Positions 8,934-16,803 of a DNA stretch of 32,005 nucleotides are shown here, in pieces. Origin of the DNA: an uncultured Anaerolineae bacterium (lineage in GTDB: Bacteria > Chloroflexota > Anaerolineae > Anaerolineales > Villigracilaceae). Positions within the stretch are counted from its first letter, which is position 1, and each line of letters opens with the position of its first letter. Where the stretch lies: assembly GCA_937120535.1 (NCBI GenBank), contig CAKZJX010000133.1, positions 1-32,005 on the forward strand, in the 5' to 3' direction. A program made the position numbers and the translations under genes. Below the pieces are notes generated by a model. The model ran no database searches, had not been told where the DNA came from, and was given only the letters and a program-made list of their open reading frames with translations.

Positions 8934-10354
8934 TGCAGCACTATCCCCTCATCCCCGTCATCCTGTGCGGCGGCGCCGGTTCGCGCCTTTGGCCTGTCTC
9001 GCGCGAGATGCACCCCAAGCCCTTCATTCGCTTAAGCGATGGTCAAAGCCTATTGCAAAAGGCTTTCTTGCGCGGCGCGCAGTTGCCGGACGTATCCGAA
9101 ATCCTCACGGTCACCAACCGTGAGCTTTTCTTCAAGACCGAAGACGAATACCGCGAAGTCAACGTGCGCCGGTTAGCCACCTCCTTCTTGCTCGAACCCT
9201 TCGGGCGCAACACGGCGGCGGCGGTCGCGGCGGCAGCGCTGCATGTCGCGGCAAAACAGGCCGATGCCATCCTCCTCGTGCTGCCAGCCGATCATTTGAT
9301 CGCCGATCAGAGCGCCTTCGCCAAAGCGGTGGAGGAGGCGCGACGATTGGCGGAGCAGGGCAAGCTCGTCACCTTCGGCATCCAGCCCGTCGCCCCCGAA
9401 ACCGGCTATGGCTACATCGAGGCCGACGGCCACCGCGTGCTGCGCTTCGTCGAAAAGCCCGATGCCGCCACAGCCGCCGCCTACCTTAAAACCGGCCGAT
9501 TTTACTGGAACTCGGGCATGTTCTGCTTCAAGGCTACGACCATGCTCGAGGAAATGCGCCAGCACTGCGCAGGCATTCTCGATGCCGTACAAACCTGCCT
9601 CACCCAATCCCGCTGCGTCGAGGGCAAAGGCCTCACCCAATGCGAGCTGGAACCCGACGGCTTCGCGAAGGTCCCCGACATATCCATCGACTACGCTGTC
9701 ATGGAAAAATCCGACCGCGTGGCGGTCGTGCCCTGCGACATCGGCTGGAGCGACATCGGCTCCTGGTCGGCGCTCGGCGAACTGTCCACAGCCGATGCGA
9801 ACGGCAACCGGGTCGAAGGCGAAGCCCTGTTGCACGATGCCGAAAACTGTTTCATCCATAGCGACGGGCGCCTGGTGGGTGCGGTGGGCGTCCACGATCT
9901 CATCATCGTCGACACCCCCGATGCCCTGCTGGTCGCCGATAAGGCGCGCGCCCAGGACGTCAAGCACCTCTACAGCCAACTCAAGGCAAGCGGCCACGAA
10001 GCCTACAAGCTGCACCGCACCGTGCATCGCCCCTGGGGCGACTACACTGTGCTGGAAGAGGGTGACCGCTACAAGATCAAGCGCATCGTCGTCAAACCCG
10101 GCGCCAGCCTGAGCCTGCAAATGCACCACCACCGCAGCGAGCACTGGATCGTCGTGCAAGGCATGGCCAAGGTCGTTAACGGAGAGAAAGAATTTTTCGT
10201 CGCCGCTAACGAATCCACCTACATTCCCGCCGGCCACCGGCACCGGCTCGCCAACCCGGGTGTTCTGCCGCTGGTGATGATCGAAGTGCAAAGCGGAGAA
10301 TATCTGGGCGAGGACGATATTGTGCGTTTTGAGGACAACTACGCAAGGACATGA
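8933..10354 (+). CDS. manC: Bifunctional mannose-1-phosphate guanylyltransferase / mannose-6-phosphate isomerase
   Basis: A 473-residue protein of the usual length for the type II phosphomannose isomerase/GDP-mannose pyrophosphorylase. The N-terminal nucleotidyltransferase carries GGAGSRLWPVSR at 13-24 followed by the PKPF lysine segment. The C-terminal cupin (about 360-473) begins around HRPWGDY and contains a histidine-rich LQMHHHRSEHW segment typical of the isomerase half. It makes GDP-mannose in the cytoplasm from fructose-6-phosphate, through mannose-6-phosphate and mannose-1-phosphate, but needs a phosphomannomutase that is not in the window. The ATG shares one base with the preceding TAA stop, and its own stop overlaps the kpsE-like start. 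No GDP-mannose dehydratase or fucose synthase is seen, so mannose itself, or a derivative made elsewhere, may enter the polymer. Confidence 0.95.
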   Translation: MQHYPLIPVILCGGAGSRLWPVSREMHPKPFIRLSDGQSLLQKAFLRGAQLPDVSEILTVTNRELFFKTEDEYREVNVRRLATSFLLEPFGRNTAAAVAAAALHVAAKQADAILLVLPADHLIADQSAFAKAVEEARRLAEQGKLVTFGIQPVAPETGYGYIEADGHRVLRFVEKPDAATAAAYLKTGRFYWNSGMFCFKATTMLEEMRQHCAGILDAVQTCLTQSRCVEGKGLTQCELEPDGFAKVPDISIDYAVMEKSDRVAVVPCDIGWSDIGSWSALGELSTADANGNRVEGEALLHDAENCFIHSDGRLVGAVGVHDLIIVDTPDALLVADKARAQDVKHLYSQLKASGHEAYKLHRTVHRPWGDYTVLEEGDRYKIKRIVVKPGASLSLQMHHHRSEHWIVVQGMAKVVNGEKEFFVAANESTYIPAGHRHRLANPGVLPLVMIEVQSGEYLGEDDIVRFEDNYART

Positions 10355-11487
10355 AAGCAATGAAATCGTCCTTTGCAGGCTTGCTCAATCGGGAAAGCCT
10401 TCGTCAGTCCTGGCAGTCGCACCGCCTGTTCTGGCTGACTGTCGTCCTGCCAACCCTGGCCGCCATTCTTTATTTCGGCTTTATCGCCGCCGACGTTTAC
10501 ATCAGCGAATCCCGCTTCGTCGTTCGCAGCCCCGAACGGCAGACGGCATCGCCGCTGGGGATGCTGCTCAAGGGCACCGGCTTCACCCGCTCGCAGGACG
10601 ACAGCTACACCGTGCAAGATTACATCCTCTCGCGCGATGCCATGCGTGCACTGGATGAAAAGCTCAAGCTTCGTGCCGCGTTTGGCAAAGGGGACGTATT
10701 CAGCCGCTTCCCCGGGCTGGACTGGGACGACAGCTTCGAAAACATGCACCGCTACTACCAGAAAATGGTCGGCGTGCAACTCGACCCGGTTTCGTCCATC
10801 GCCACGGTCACGGTGCGCGCCTTCAGCGCCGAGGAAGCGCAGAAAATCAACCAATACCTGATCGAAATGAGCGAAGCGCTGGTCAATCAACTCAACGAAC
10901 GCGGGCGGCAGGACATGATCCGCTTCGCCGCCAACGAAGTGGCCGAGGCCGAAAAGAAAGCCAGGGATGCGGCGCTGGCCCTGGCGCGCTATCGCAACGA
11001 AAAAGGCGTGATCGACCCGGAAAAACAATCTACCATCCCCCTGCAGCAGATCGCCAAGCTGCAGGACGAACTGATCGCCACCAAAGCGCAACTGGCGCAA
11101 TTGCAGATGCTGACCCGGGACAACCCGCAAATCCCGGTGCTCAAGCAACGCATCCAGATGCTGGAAAGCGAAATCGAGCTTGAATCTGCCCGGGTAGCCG
11201 GCAGCGGCCGCTCGCTCGCCAGCAAGGCCGCCGAATTCCAGCGCTTGGCACTGGATAAAGAGTTCGCCGACAAGCAACTCGCCAGTGCGCTGGTCTCGCT
11301 GGAGCAGGCCCGCAACGAGGCCCGGCGCCAACAGCTTTATCTTGAACGCATTGCCCAGCCCAACCTACCGGATGCAGCGATGGAGCCGCGACGCCTGCGC
11401 AACGTCCTCGCCGTCTTCGTGCTGGGCCTGATCGCCTGGGGCGTTCTTTCCATGCTCATCGCCGGTATCAAGGAGCATCAGGATTGA
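10351..11487 (+). CDS. kpsE: Capsule polysaccharide export inner-membrane protein (KpsE/CtrB/BexC family)
   Basis: A 378-residue periplasm-spanning adaptor of ABC-dependent capsule export. One membrane segment lies near the N-terminus (about 27-47) and one at the C-terminus (about 351-371), with a long helical, coiled-coil-prone periplasmic part between them, rich in Glu/Lys/Gln. The segment just after the first membrane helix (SESRFVVRSPE at about 52-62, then a short loop to SQDDSYTVQD) is characteristic of the KpsE/CtrB/WcbD group. It would link the KpsM/KpsT transporter to the outer-membrane OPX channel encoded at 29580. The ATG overlaps the manC stop (ATGA); an in-frame ATG three codons later is possible. 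Its stop overlaps the TTG start of the permease gene. Confidence 0.92.
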   Translation: MKAMKSSFAGLLNRESLRQSWQSHRLFWLTVVLPTLAAILYFGFIAADVYISESRFVVRSPERQTASPLGMLLKGTGFTRSQDDSYTVQDYILSRDAMRALDEKLKLRAAFGKGDVFSRFPGLDWDDSFENMHRYYQKMVGVQLDPVSSIATVTVRAFSAEEAQKINQYLIEMSEALVNQLNERGRQDMIRFAANEVAEAEKKARDAALALARYRNEKGVIDPEKQSTIPLQQIAKLQDELIATKAQLAQLQMLTRDNPQIPVLKQRIQMLESEIELESARVAGSGRSLASKAAEFQRLALDKEFADKQLASALVSLEQARNEARRQQLYLERIAQPNLPDAAMEPRRLRNVLAVFVLGLIAWGVLSMLIAGIKEHQD

Positions 11488-12281
11488 ACGCCGTGGCTGA
11501 AACCCCGCTCACCCGTTCGCTGGCCATCCAGTTGCGCGTCATTCACGCGCTCTTTCTGCGCGAGGTCATCACCCGCTTTGGTCGTCACGGCCTGGGCGTG
11601 GTCTGGCTGATGCTCGAACCCATGCTGTTCACCCTGGGCGTGGCGGGGCTATGGTATCTGGCCAAGCTGCACACGGTCTCCAATATCCCCGTCATCGCCT
11701 TTGCCATCACCGGCTACTCTTCCGTCCTGCTCTGGCGTAATGTCTCCAACCGCTGTGTCAAGGCCATCGAGCCTAACCTTTCGTTGATGTATCACCGTAA
11801 CGTCAAGGTGCTGGACATCTTCGTGGCCCGTTTCCTGCTTGAATTCGTGGGCGCCTCCGCGTCCATCGTCGTGCTCACCTTCTTCTTTGCCGGCATTGGT
11901 GTGATGCAGTGGCCCCACGACCTCCCCATCATCCTGGCAGGTTGGCTGCTGCTGGCTTGGTTCGCCTTAGCCCTGGGGCTCATCGTCGGGGCCTATTCCG
12001 AACGATCGGAACTCATCGAACGGGTCTGGCACGTCGTCACCTACCTGCTCTTCCCGCTTTCGGGCGCCATGTATATGGTGGACTGGCTGCCCAAAACGGC
12101 CCAAGACGCCGTATTGTGGCTGCCCATGGTGCACGGCGTGGAAATGATCCGGCATGGTTATTTTGGCGGCGTCATTCCTACCCATGAAAGCCCCGCCTAC
12201 TTTGCCACGGCCAATCTCGTCATGACCTTGTTTGGCCTCGCCCTAACCCGGGAAGCAGGCCGAAGGGTGCAGCCGGAATGA
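11484..12281 (+). CDS. kpsM: Capsule ABC transporter permease (KpsM/Wzm type)
   Basis: A 265-residue ABC-2 type permease with six likely membrane segments (about 38-61, 68-84, 116-140, 147-170, 181-199 and 239-255), as expected for KpsM/CtrC/BexB. It forms the inner-membrane channel that moves the finished, lipid-linked polysaccharide out of the cytoplasm. The start is a TTG overlapping the kpsE stop (TTGA). An AGGAG at 11471-11475 is eight bases upstream, which fits the TTG better than the in-frame GTG at 11493. The stop overlaps the ATPase gene as ATGA. Confidence 0.93.
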   Translation: MNAVAETPLTRSLAIQLRVIHALFLREVITRFGRHGLGVVWLMLEPMLFTLGVAGLWYLAKLHTVSNIPVIAFAITGYSSVLLWRNVSNRCVKAIEPNLSLMYHRNVKVLDIFVARFLLEFVGASASIVVLTFFFAGIGVMQWPHDLPIILAGWLLLAWFALALGLIVGAYSERSELIERVWHVVTYLLFPLSGAMYMVDWLPKTAQDAVLWLPMVHGVEMIRHGYFGGVIPTHESPAYFATANLVMTLFGLALTREAGRRVQPE

Positions 12282-12928
12282 TCACCTTGACTGACATTCG
12301 CAAGAGCTACCCCACCCGCAGCGGGCTGCATACCGTGTTGAACGGGATTGACCTGACCATCGCCCCGGAAGAGAAGATCGGCATCCTCGGCCGTAACGGG
12401 GCCGGCAAGTCCACCCTCATCCGCATCCTTTCCGGCGCCGAGCGGCCGGACTCCGGAAAGATCCATCGTGGCATGAGCATCTCCTGGCCGCTGGCCTTTG
12501 GTGGTGCATTCCAGGGTAGCCTGACGGGACTGGACAACCTCAAGTTCATCTGCCGCGTGTATGGTGTCGACTACCGCGACAAGATCGACTATGTGCAGGA
12601 CTTTGCCGAACTGGGCAAATATTTCCGCGAACCGGTCAAGACATACTCCAACGGCATGCGCTCAAGGTTGGCCTTTGCTATTTCCATGGCCGTGGAATTC
12701 GACTGTTTTTTGATCGACGAAATCATTTCGGTGGGCGATGCACGTTTCCACGCCAAATGCCAGATTGAGCTATTTGAGAAGCGCAAGGATCGGGCGATGG
12801 TGATGGTGTCGCACGAGCTTCATAACCTCAAGGAACATTGCCAAAGGGTTTTTCTTTTGCATCAGGGCAATCTACTTTCCTTTGCAAGCAATGAAGAGGC
12901 CTACGAGTTTTACAGTAAAGGGGGTTGA
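12278..12928 (+). CDS. kpsT: Capsule ABC transporter ATP-binding protein (KpsT/Wzt short type)
   Basis: A 216-residue ATPase partner of the permease. Walker A GRNGAGKST is at 38-46, the ABC signature is the variant YSNGM at 123-127 typical of polysaccharide exporters, and Walker B CFLIDE is at 143-148 with the catalytic Glu148. The length matches KpsT/CtrD/BexA, and there is no C-terminal carbohydrate-binding extension as found in O-antigen Wzt. Export is therefore probably not gated by recognition of a terminal sugar through Wzt. It is coupled to kpsM by ATGA; the next gene follows after three bases. Confidence 0.94.
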   Translation: MITLTDIRKSYPTRSGLHTVLNGIDLTIAPEEKIGILGRNGAGKSTLIRILSGAERPDSGKIHRGMSISWPLAFGGAFQGSLTGLDNLKFICRVYGVDYRDKIDYVQDFAELGKYFREPVKTYSNGMRSRLAFAISMAVEFDCFLIDEIISVGDARFHAKCQIELFEKRKDRAMVMVSHELHNLKEHCQRVFLLHQGNLLSFASNEEAYEFYSKGG

Positions 12929-12931
12929 CTC

Positions 12932-15900
12932 ATGAAGGCGGAAATACTGTTTTCAAAGTCCGAAGAAGTTTTTTTGCAACAAGCCTATAAGCTCATCCTG
13001 GGCCGCCCGATCGACGACTCGGGCCTGACTTCCTATCTTCAGCAATTGCTCGCAGGAAAAGACCGGATCGATATTCTGCGCGACATCTATTTTTCCAAGG
13101 AAGGAAGCTCGTTCAGGAACCTGAGTGACTTGCAGGGGCTGGACGATGAGAAATTCATCGATGCCGTTTACCATCGCCTACTGGGAAGAGCGCCCGATCA
13201 AGTCGGCAAGGAACATTATCTGGCTTTGATAAAACGTGGGAAGCGCAAAAACGTCATTCCCGACATCAAGGCCTCGAAAGAATACAAGCAGCGTCATAAG
13301 GAACAGATCGAGCTCGAAAAAGAGCTCTTGCCTTTACTGAAAAAGGCGTCACGAAAAGGCATTGGCGGCCTCATTCAGGGATGGGGCGCGACAAAGCCCC
13401 AGGATGCCTACCAAGCCTGGATCGAGAAATATGAGCAGCTTTCAGCGCAAGAGAAAACCTACCTTGCCCACAGATGGCTGGTAAACGGACAGGGGTCTTT
13501 GATCTCGATAGTCATGCCCGTGTCTTTCCAGTCTGGCAAACATCTGGACGTTGCCTTGCGGTCGGTTAAGGAGCAAATTTATCCACACTGGCAACTTTTG
13601 ATTGTTACCGACCCGATGCTGGACGATGGTGCTAAAGCCATTATTCGAAACCATGCGTTAGGCGACTCCCGGATCAAGCTCATATATTCCGCCGTCGATG
13701 GTGATCTGACAACAGCCCTGAATACGGGTCTCAATCACGCCGAGGGCCGATTCGTCCATTTCCTTACATCCTCTGACCAACTTGCAGAGACTTCCTTGCT
13801 CTGGGTCGCCGAAGCGATTGCTGCAGAGCCTGAAGCCAAACTGCTCTATGGCGATGAAGACCTTATCGGTGAAAAAAACAGTCGCTCCCGACCCTATTTC
13901 AAACCTGATTACAACTATGAGCTCCACCTTGCTCAAGACTTAATGGGCAAGGCATGTTTTTACGATAGCGAACTATTACGGAGGCTGGGTGGCTTCCGTC
14001 ACGTGGCGGGAGAAGTTATCCATTGGGACGCAACCCTGCGAGCCGTAGAAAATCTTTCAGAACGCCAGATCAAGCATATTTCCCGCATCCTCTATCACAA
14101 GCGACAGCCCGGCACGGGGCAGGAGCCTGAAAAGGCCAGTGGGGTCCACACAGCTATTGTCGAGCAGCACTTGCAAGGCAGGAACATCTCGGCGCAGGTG
14201 GTCCCTGCCCCCGAGATGCCAGGCTGCAACCGCGTGATCTATACACTGCCTGACCCTGCGCCCAAGGTGTGCATCATTGTTCCCACAAGGGACCGCGGAG
14301 ATTTGCTGGAGCGGTGTGTCCACTCCATTCGCACGAAAAGCACCTACACCAATTACGAAATCCTCATTATCGACAACGGCAGTACGGAACCTGGCACGCA
14401 GTCCCTGCTGAGGCGCCTGTCGTATGACGGTGTTCGCGTAGAAAGGCTCGACATTCCCTTCAATTATTCCGCAATCAACAACTTTGCTGCACGTAAAACT
14501 GATGCAGAACTGCTCTGTTTTCTGAATAACGACACCGAAGTCATCACACCAGGCTGGCTGGAAGAATTGGCATCGATCGCCCTCCAGAACGGAGTTGGCG
14601 CTGTCGGGGCGAGACTTTGGTCCCCGGATGGGCGTTTGCAACATGCCGGGATCATTACAGGCATAGGCGGTATTGCTGGCCACGCTCACAAAGGGCTTGC
14701 GCGTGGAGATACGGGGTATTTCGGCCGCGCCGTCCTACATCAAGATATGAGCGCCCTGACTGGCGCCTGTCTCATGGTGAAGCGCAGCGTTTTTGAACAG
14801 CTGTCAGGATTCGACGAGGCCTTGCCGGTGAGCCTGAATGACGTCGATCTTTGTTTACGTTTACAGCAACAGGGCTATCGCAATGTCTGGACGCCTTATG
14901 CCGAACTGATCCACCATGAGGGTGCCAGCCGCGGGCTGGACAGCGAGATGCATCGTCGCCCAAGGGTGGCGATGGAAATCATGCTTTTTCATGCTCGCTG
15001 GGGTGGCAGGATATTCCTGGACCCAGCCTATAACCCCAATCTCTCTTTGGAGAATGCGGACTTTGCACTGGCCAATCCCCCTCGAGTTGGTAAGTTTGGA
15101 TCGGTATCATCAATGGCCTTATCTCGTCTGGCCAAGGAATGGTTCCCTGCGCTCAAGGAAGCTGCGCTATTGGCGAGCGAGCCGCTCATGCAGGAAAACG
15201 AGCAGCTTCGACGTACTGTCAATGTAAAAAGCCAACTGGTCGCCCAGCGTGAAGCCGAGCTGGCTGCGCTCCACCAGGCCAAGGAAGCCGTGGATAAGGA
15301 AAACGAGGAAATCCTCAACAACTTCCTTGCGCTGCAAGAAGATATGGAAGCGGTGATCCTTGATCGCAGGGAAAAAGAAAACCGCCTGACCGAGCTTGAG
15401 CAACAAAAAGATCGGCTCGAAGAGGAAAGGGCTGGACTTGTGCGTGCACACGAAGCCTTGCAGGCGGAACGATCAGCGCTCCAGCGGGAGCGTGACGGAC
15501 TAGTAGGGCAACTTGCCCAGCGCGAAGCCGAGCTGGCTGCGCTCCACCAGGCCAAGGAAGCCGTGGATAAGGAAAACGAGGAAATCCTCAACAACTTCCT
15601 TGCGCTGCAAGAAGATATGGAAGCGGTGATCCTTGATCGCAGGGAAAAAGAAAACCGCCTGACCGAGCTTGAGCAACAAAAAGATCGGCTCGAAGAGGAA
15701 AGGGCTGGACTTGTGCGTGCACACGAAGCCTTGCAGGCGGAACGATCAGCGCTCCAGCGGGAGCGTGACGGACTAGTAGGGCAACTTGCCCAGCGCGAAG
15801 CCGAGCTTGCCGCACTCCATCTGGCCAATGAAGCCTTGCAGGCGGAACGATCTGCGCTTCAGCAGGAGCGTGACGGACTGGCAGGGCAACTTGCCCAGCG

Positions 15901-16294
15901 CGAAGCCCAGCTGGCCGTCCTTAGTAAGGATCGGGACGAACAGGCAGAGCTTGCTGCACAGCGTCAGGCTGAACTGGCTGTGCTCCATCAAGCGTTGGAA
16001 CAGCAGAAAAGCGTTGCCGCACAGCTCCAGGCGCAGCTTGAACAATGGGCGCAGCAAAAAACGGCGACAGACGCCGTGCATGAACAAGAGATCGCCATCC
16101 TCAAACAACGCAACACGCTGCTCGAAGAGGAAGGTAGGACGCTGAAAGCCCAACTTACCCAGGCGCAACAACGTATCGACCAGCTCGTTCAAGAGCTAGG
16201 CCAGCTCAAACAGGACTCCACCAAAGAAACCAGCCGCATTGACGAGCAGTTCAACATGATCAAGGAGATGCTGCTCAGGGAGGTGATGTCATGA
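12932..16294 (+). CDS. Modular glycosyltransferase: DUF4214-like region, two GT2 domains, long coiled-coil tail
   Basis: A 1120-residue cytoplasmic protein. Residues about 8-120 hold two DUF4214-like helical units (LILGRPIDDSG and RLLGRAPDQVG). A first GT2 fold spans about 190-430. It keeps YGDEDL and the FKPDY segment, but where relatives have a DHDD-type metal site it reads TSSD (279-282). A second GT2 domain (about 445-735) has IVPTRDRG, the metal site NNDTE (532-536) and the acceptor-side NDVDLCLRL. From about 750 to the end the protein is coiled coil, rich in Glu/Gln/Ala/Leu. Its tail contains a perfect 91-residue tandem repeat (774-864 and 865-955) followed by shorter partial units. The second GT2 probably adds a sugar to the capsule chain. 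The tail may be a spacer, scaffold or length-setting element. The start ATG lies behind an AAAGGGGG Shine-Dalgarno. It is overlapped by the next gene (ATGA). Confidence 0.88.
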   Translation: MKAEILFSKSEEVFLQQAYKLILGRPIDDSGLTSYLQQLLAGKDRIDILRDIYFSKEGSSFRNLSDLQGLDDEKFIDAVYHRLLGRAPDQVGKEHYLALIKRGKRKNVIPDIKASKEYKQRHKEQIELEKELLPLLKKASRKGIGGLIQGWGATKPQDAYQAWIEKYEQLSAQEKTYLAHRWLVNGQGSLISIVMPVSFQSGKHLDVALRSVKEQIYPHWQLLIVTDPMLDDGAKAIIRNHALGDSRIKLIYSAVDGDLTTALNTGLNHAEGRFVHFLTSSDQLAETSLLWVAEAIAAEPEAKLLYGDEDLIGEKNSRSRPYFKPDYNYELHLAQDLMGKACFYDSELLRRLGGFRHVAGEVIHWDATLRAVENLSERQIKHISRILYHKRQPGTGQEPEKASGVHTAIVEQHLQGRNISAQVVPAPEMPGCNRVIYTLPDPAPKVCIIVPTRDRGDLLERCVHSIRTKSTYTNYEILIIDNGSTEPGTQSLLRRLSYDGVRVERLDIPFNYSAINNFAARKTDAELLCFLNNDTEVITPGWLEELASIALQNGVGAVGARLWSPDGRLQHAGIITGIGGIAGHAHKGLARGDTGYFGRAVLHQDMSALTGACLMVKRSVFEQLSGFDEALPVSLNDVDLCLRLQQQGYRNVWTPYAELIHHEGASRGLDSEMHRRPRVAMEIMLFHARWGGRIFLDPAYNPNLSLENADFALANPPRVGKFGSVSSMALSRLAKEWFPALKEAALLASEPLMQENEQLRRTVNVKSQLVAQREAELAALHQAKEAVDKENEEILNNFLALQEDMEAVILDRREKENRLTELEQQKDRLEEERAGLVRAHEALQAERSALQRERDGLVGQLAQREAELAALHQAKEAVDKENEEILNNFLALQEDMEAVILDRREKENRLTELEQQKDRLEEERAGLVRAHEALQAERSALQRERDGLVGQLAQREAELAALHLANEALQAERSALQQERDGLAGQLAQREAQLAVLSKDRDEQAELAAQRQAELAVLHQALEQQKSVAAQLQAQLEQWAQQKTATDAVHEQEIAILKQRNTLLEEEGRTLKAQLTQAQQRIDQLVQELGQLKQDSTKETSRIDEQFNMIKEMLLREVMS
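15251..15796 (+). repeat. Perfect 273-bp tandem duplication in the coiled-coil coding region
   Basis: Bases 15251-15523 and 15524-15796 are identical by eye over the full 273 bp, and a third, shortened copy starts at 15797. Each unit encodes 91 residues, that is 13 heptads, so the duplication keeps both the reading frame and the coiled-coil phase. The lack of any differences points to a recent event or continuing homogenisation. Confidence 0.93.
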
Positions 16295-16785
16295 AACAGA
16301 CAACAAAGCGCGCAACCAAGGGCGCCAGCAAGGGCTCCAGGCGCAAGCCAAAGGCCCCGACGGCAGAGCGTTCCCAGGAAGTCATCGCGGAGGTGATGCC
16401 CTATGACGATACCTTACTCGAATACGCACGCACCCAATGGCAGTTTGGCGACTGGGAAAGCCTGGCCGGCATCACCTTCGAAAAACTTCAGCACAACCCG
16501 CAACGGGCCAAGCTCGCACTGCTGGCGGCTGCAGGGCATTTCCAGCTAGGCAACCAGCAAGAGGCGCATCGGTTTATCCGCCTGGCCGAGGATTGGGGGT
16601 GCAGCAGAAAACTCGTCGCACAAATGCTTATCTCCGGTGCGCATCATTCCTTGGGTTGCGCGGCAGCGTTGTTAGGCCGACAGGCTCGCGCTGTGGAACA
16701 CTTTCATTATGCCGTCAAGCTTGGCGGTAATCTGGGTGATCCAGAACTACTCGCTAGGGCACGGGCATTAGGAATAATGGGCTAG
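16291..16785 (+). CDS. Small helical-repeat (TPR-like) protein of unknown function
   Basis: 164 residues. The first 35 are strongly basic and Ser/Thr/Ala-rich and look disordered. The rest is predicted helical with TPR-like pairs (YARTQWQFGDWESL, LLAAAGHFQLGNQQEAHRFI, AAALLGRQARAVEHFHYAV). No signal peptide or membrane segment is seen, so it is probably cytoplasmic. It overlaps the preceding glycosyltransferase gene by ATGA, which implies coupled expression. The next large glycosyltransferase also starts with a TPR-like segment. A role in holding the glycosyltransferases together is possible but is inference only. I do not recognise a named family. Confidence 0.75.
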   Translation: MKQTTKRATKGASKGSRRKPKAPTAERSQEVIAEVMPYDDTLLEYARTQWQFGDWESLAGITFEKLQHNPQRAKLALLAAAGHFQLGNQQEAHRFIRLAEDWGCSRKLVAQMLISGAHHSLGCAAALLGRQARAVEHFHYAVKLGGNLGDPELLARARALGIMG

Positions 16786-16803
16786 ATCAATAGGAATTAA
16801 AAA

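Noticed and set aside
15251-15796. Tandem repeat considered as CRISPR or insertion sequence
   Set aside because: Repeats are directly adjacent, 273 bp long and in frame, with no spacers, terminal inverted repeats or transposase.
15028-15828. Minus-strand open frame rich in Ser/Arg with repeats
   Set aside because: The repeats are only the reverse complement of the plus-strand coiled-coil duplication; low-complexity composition explains the open frame.
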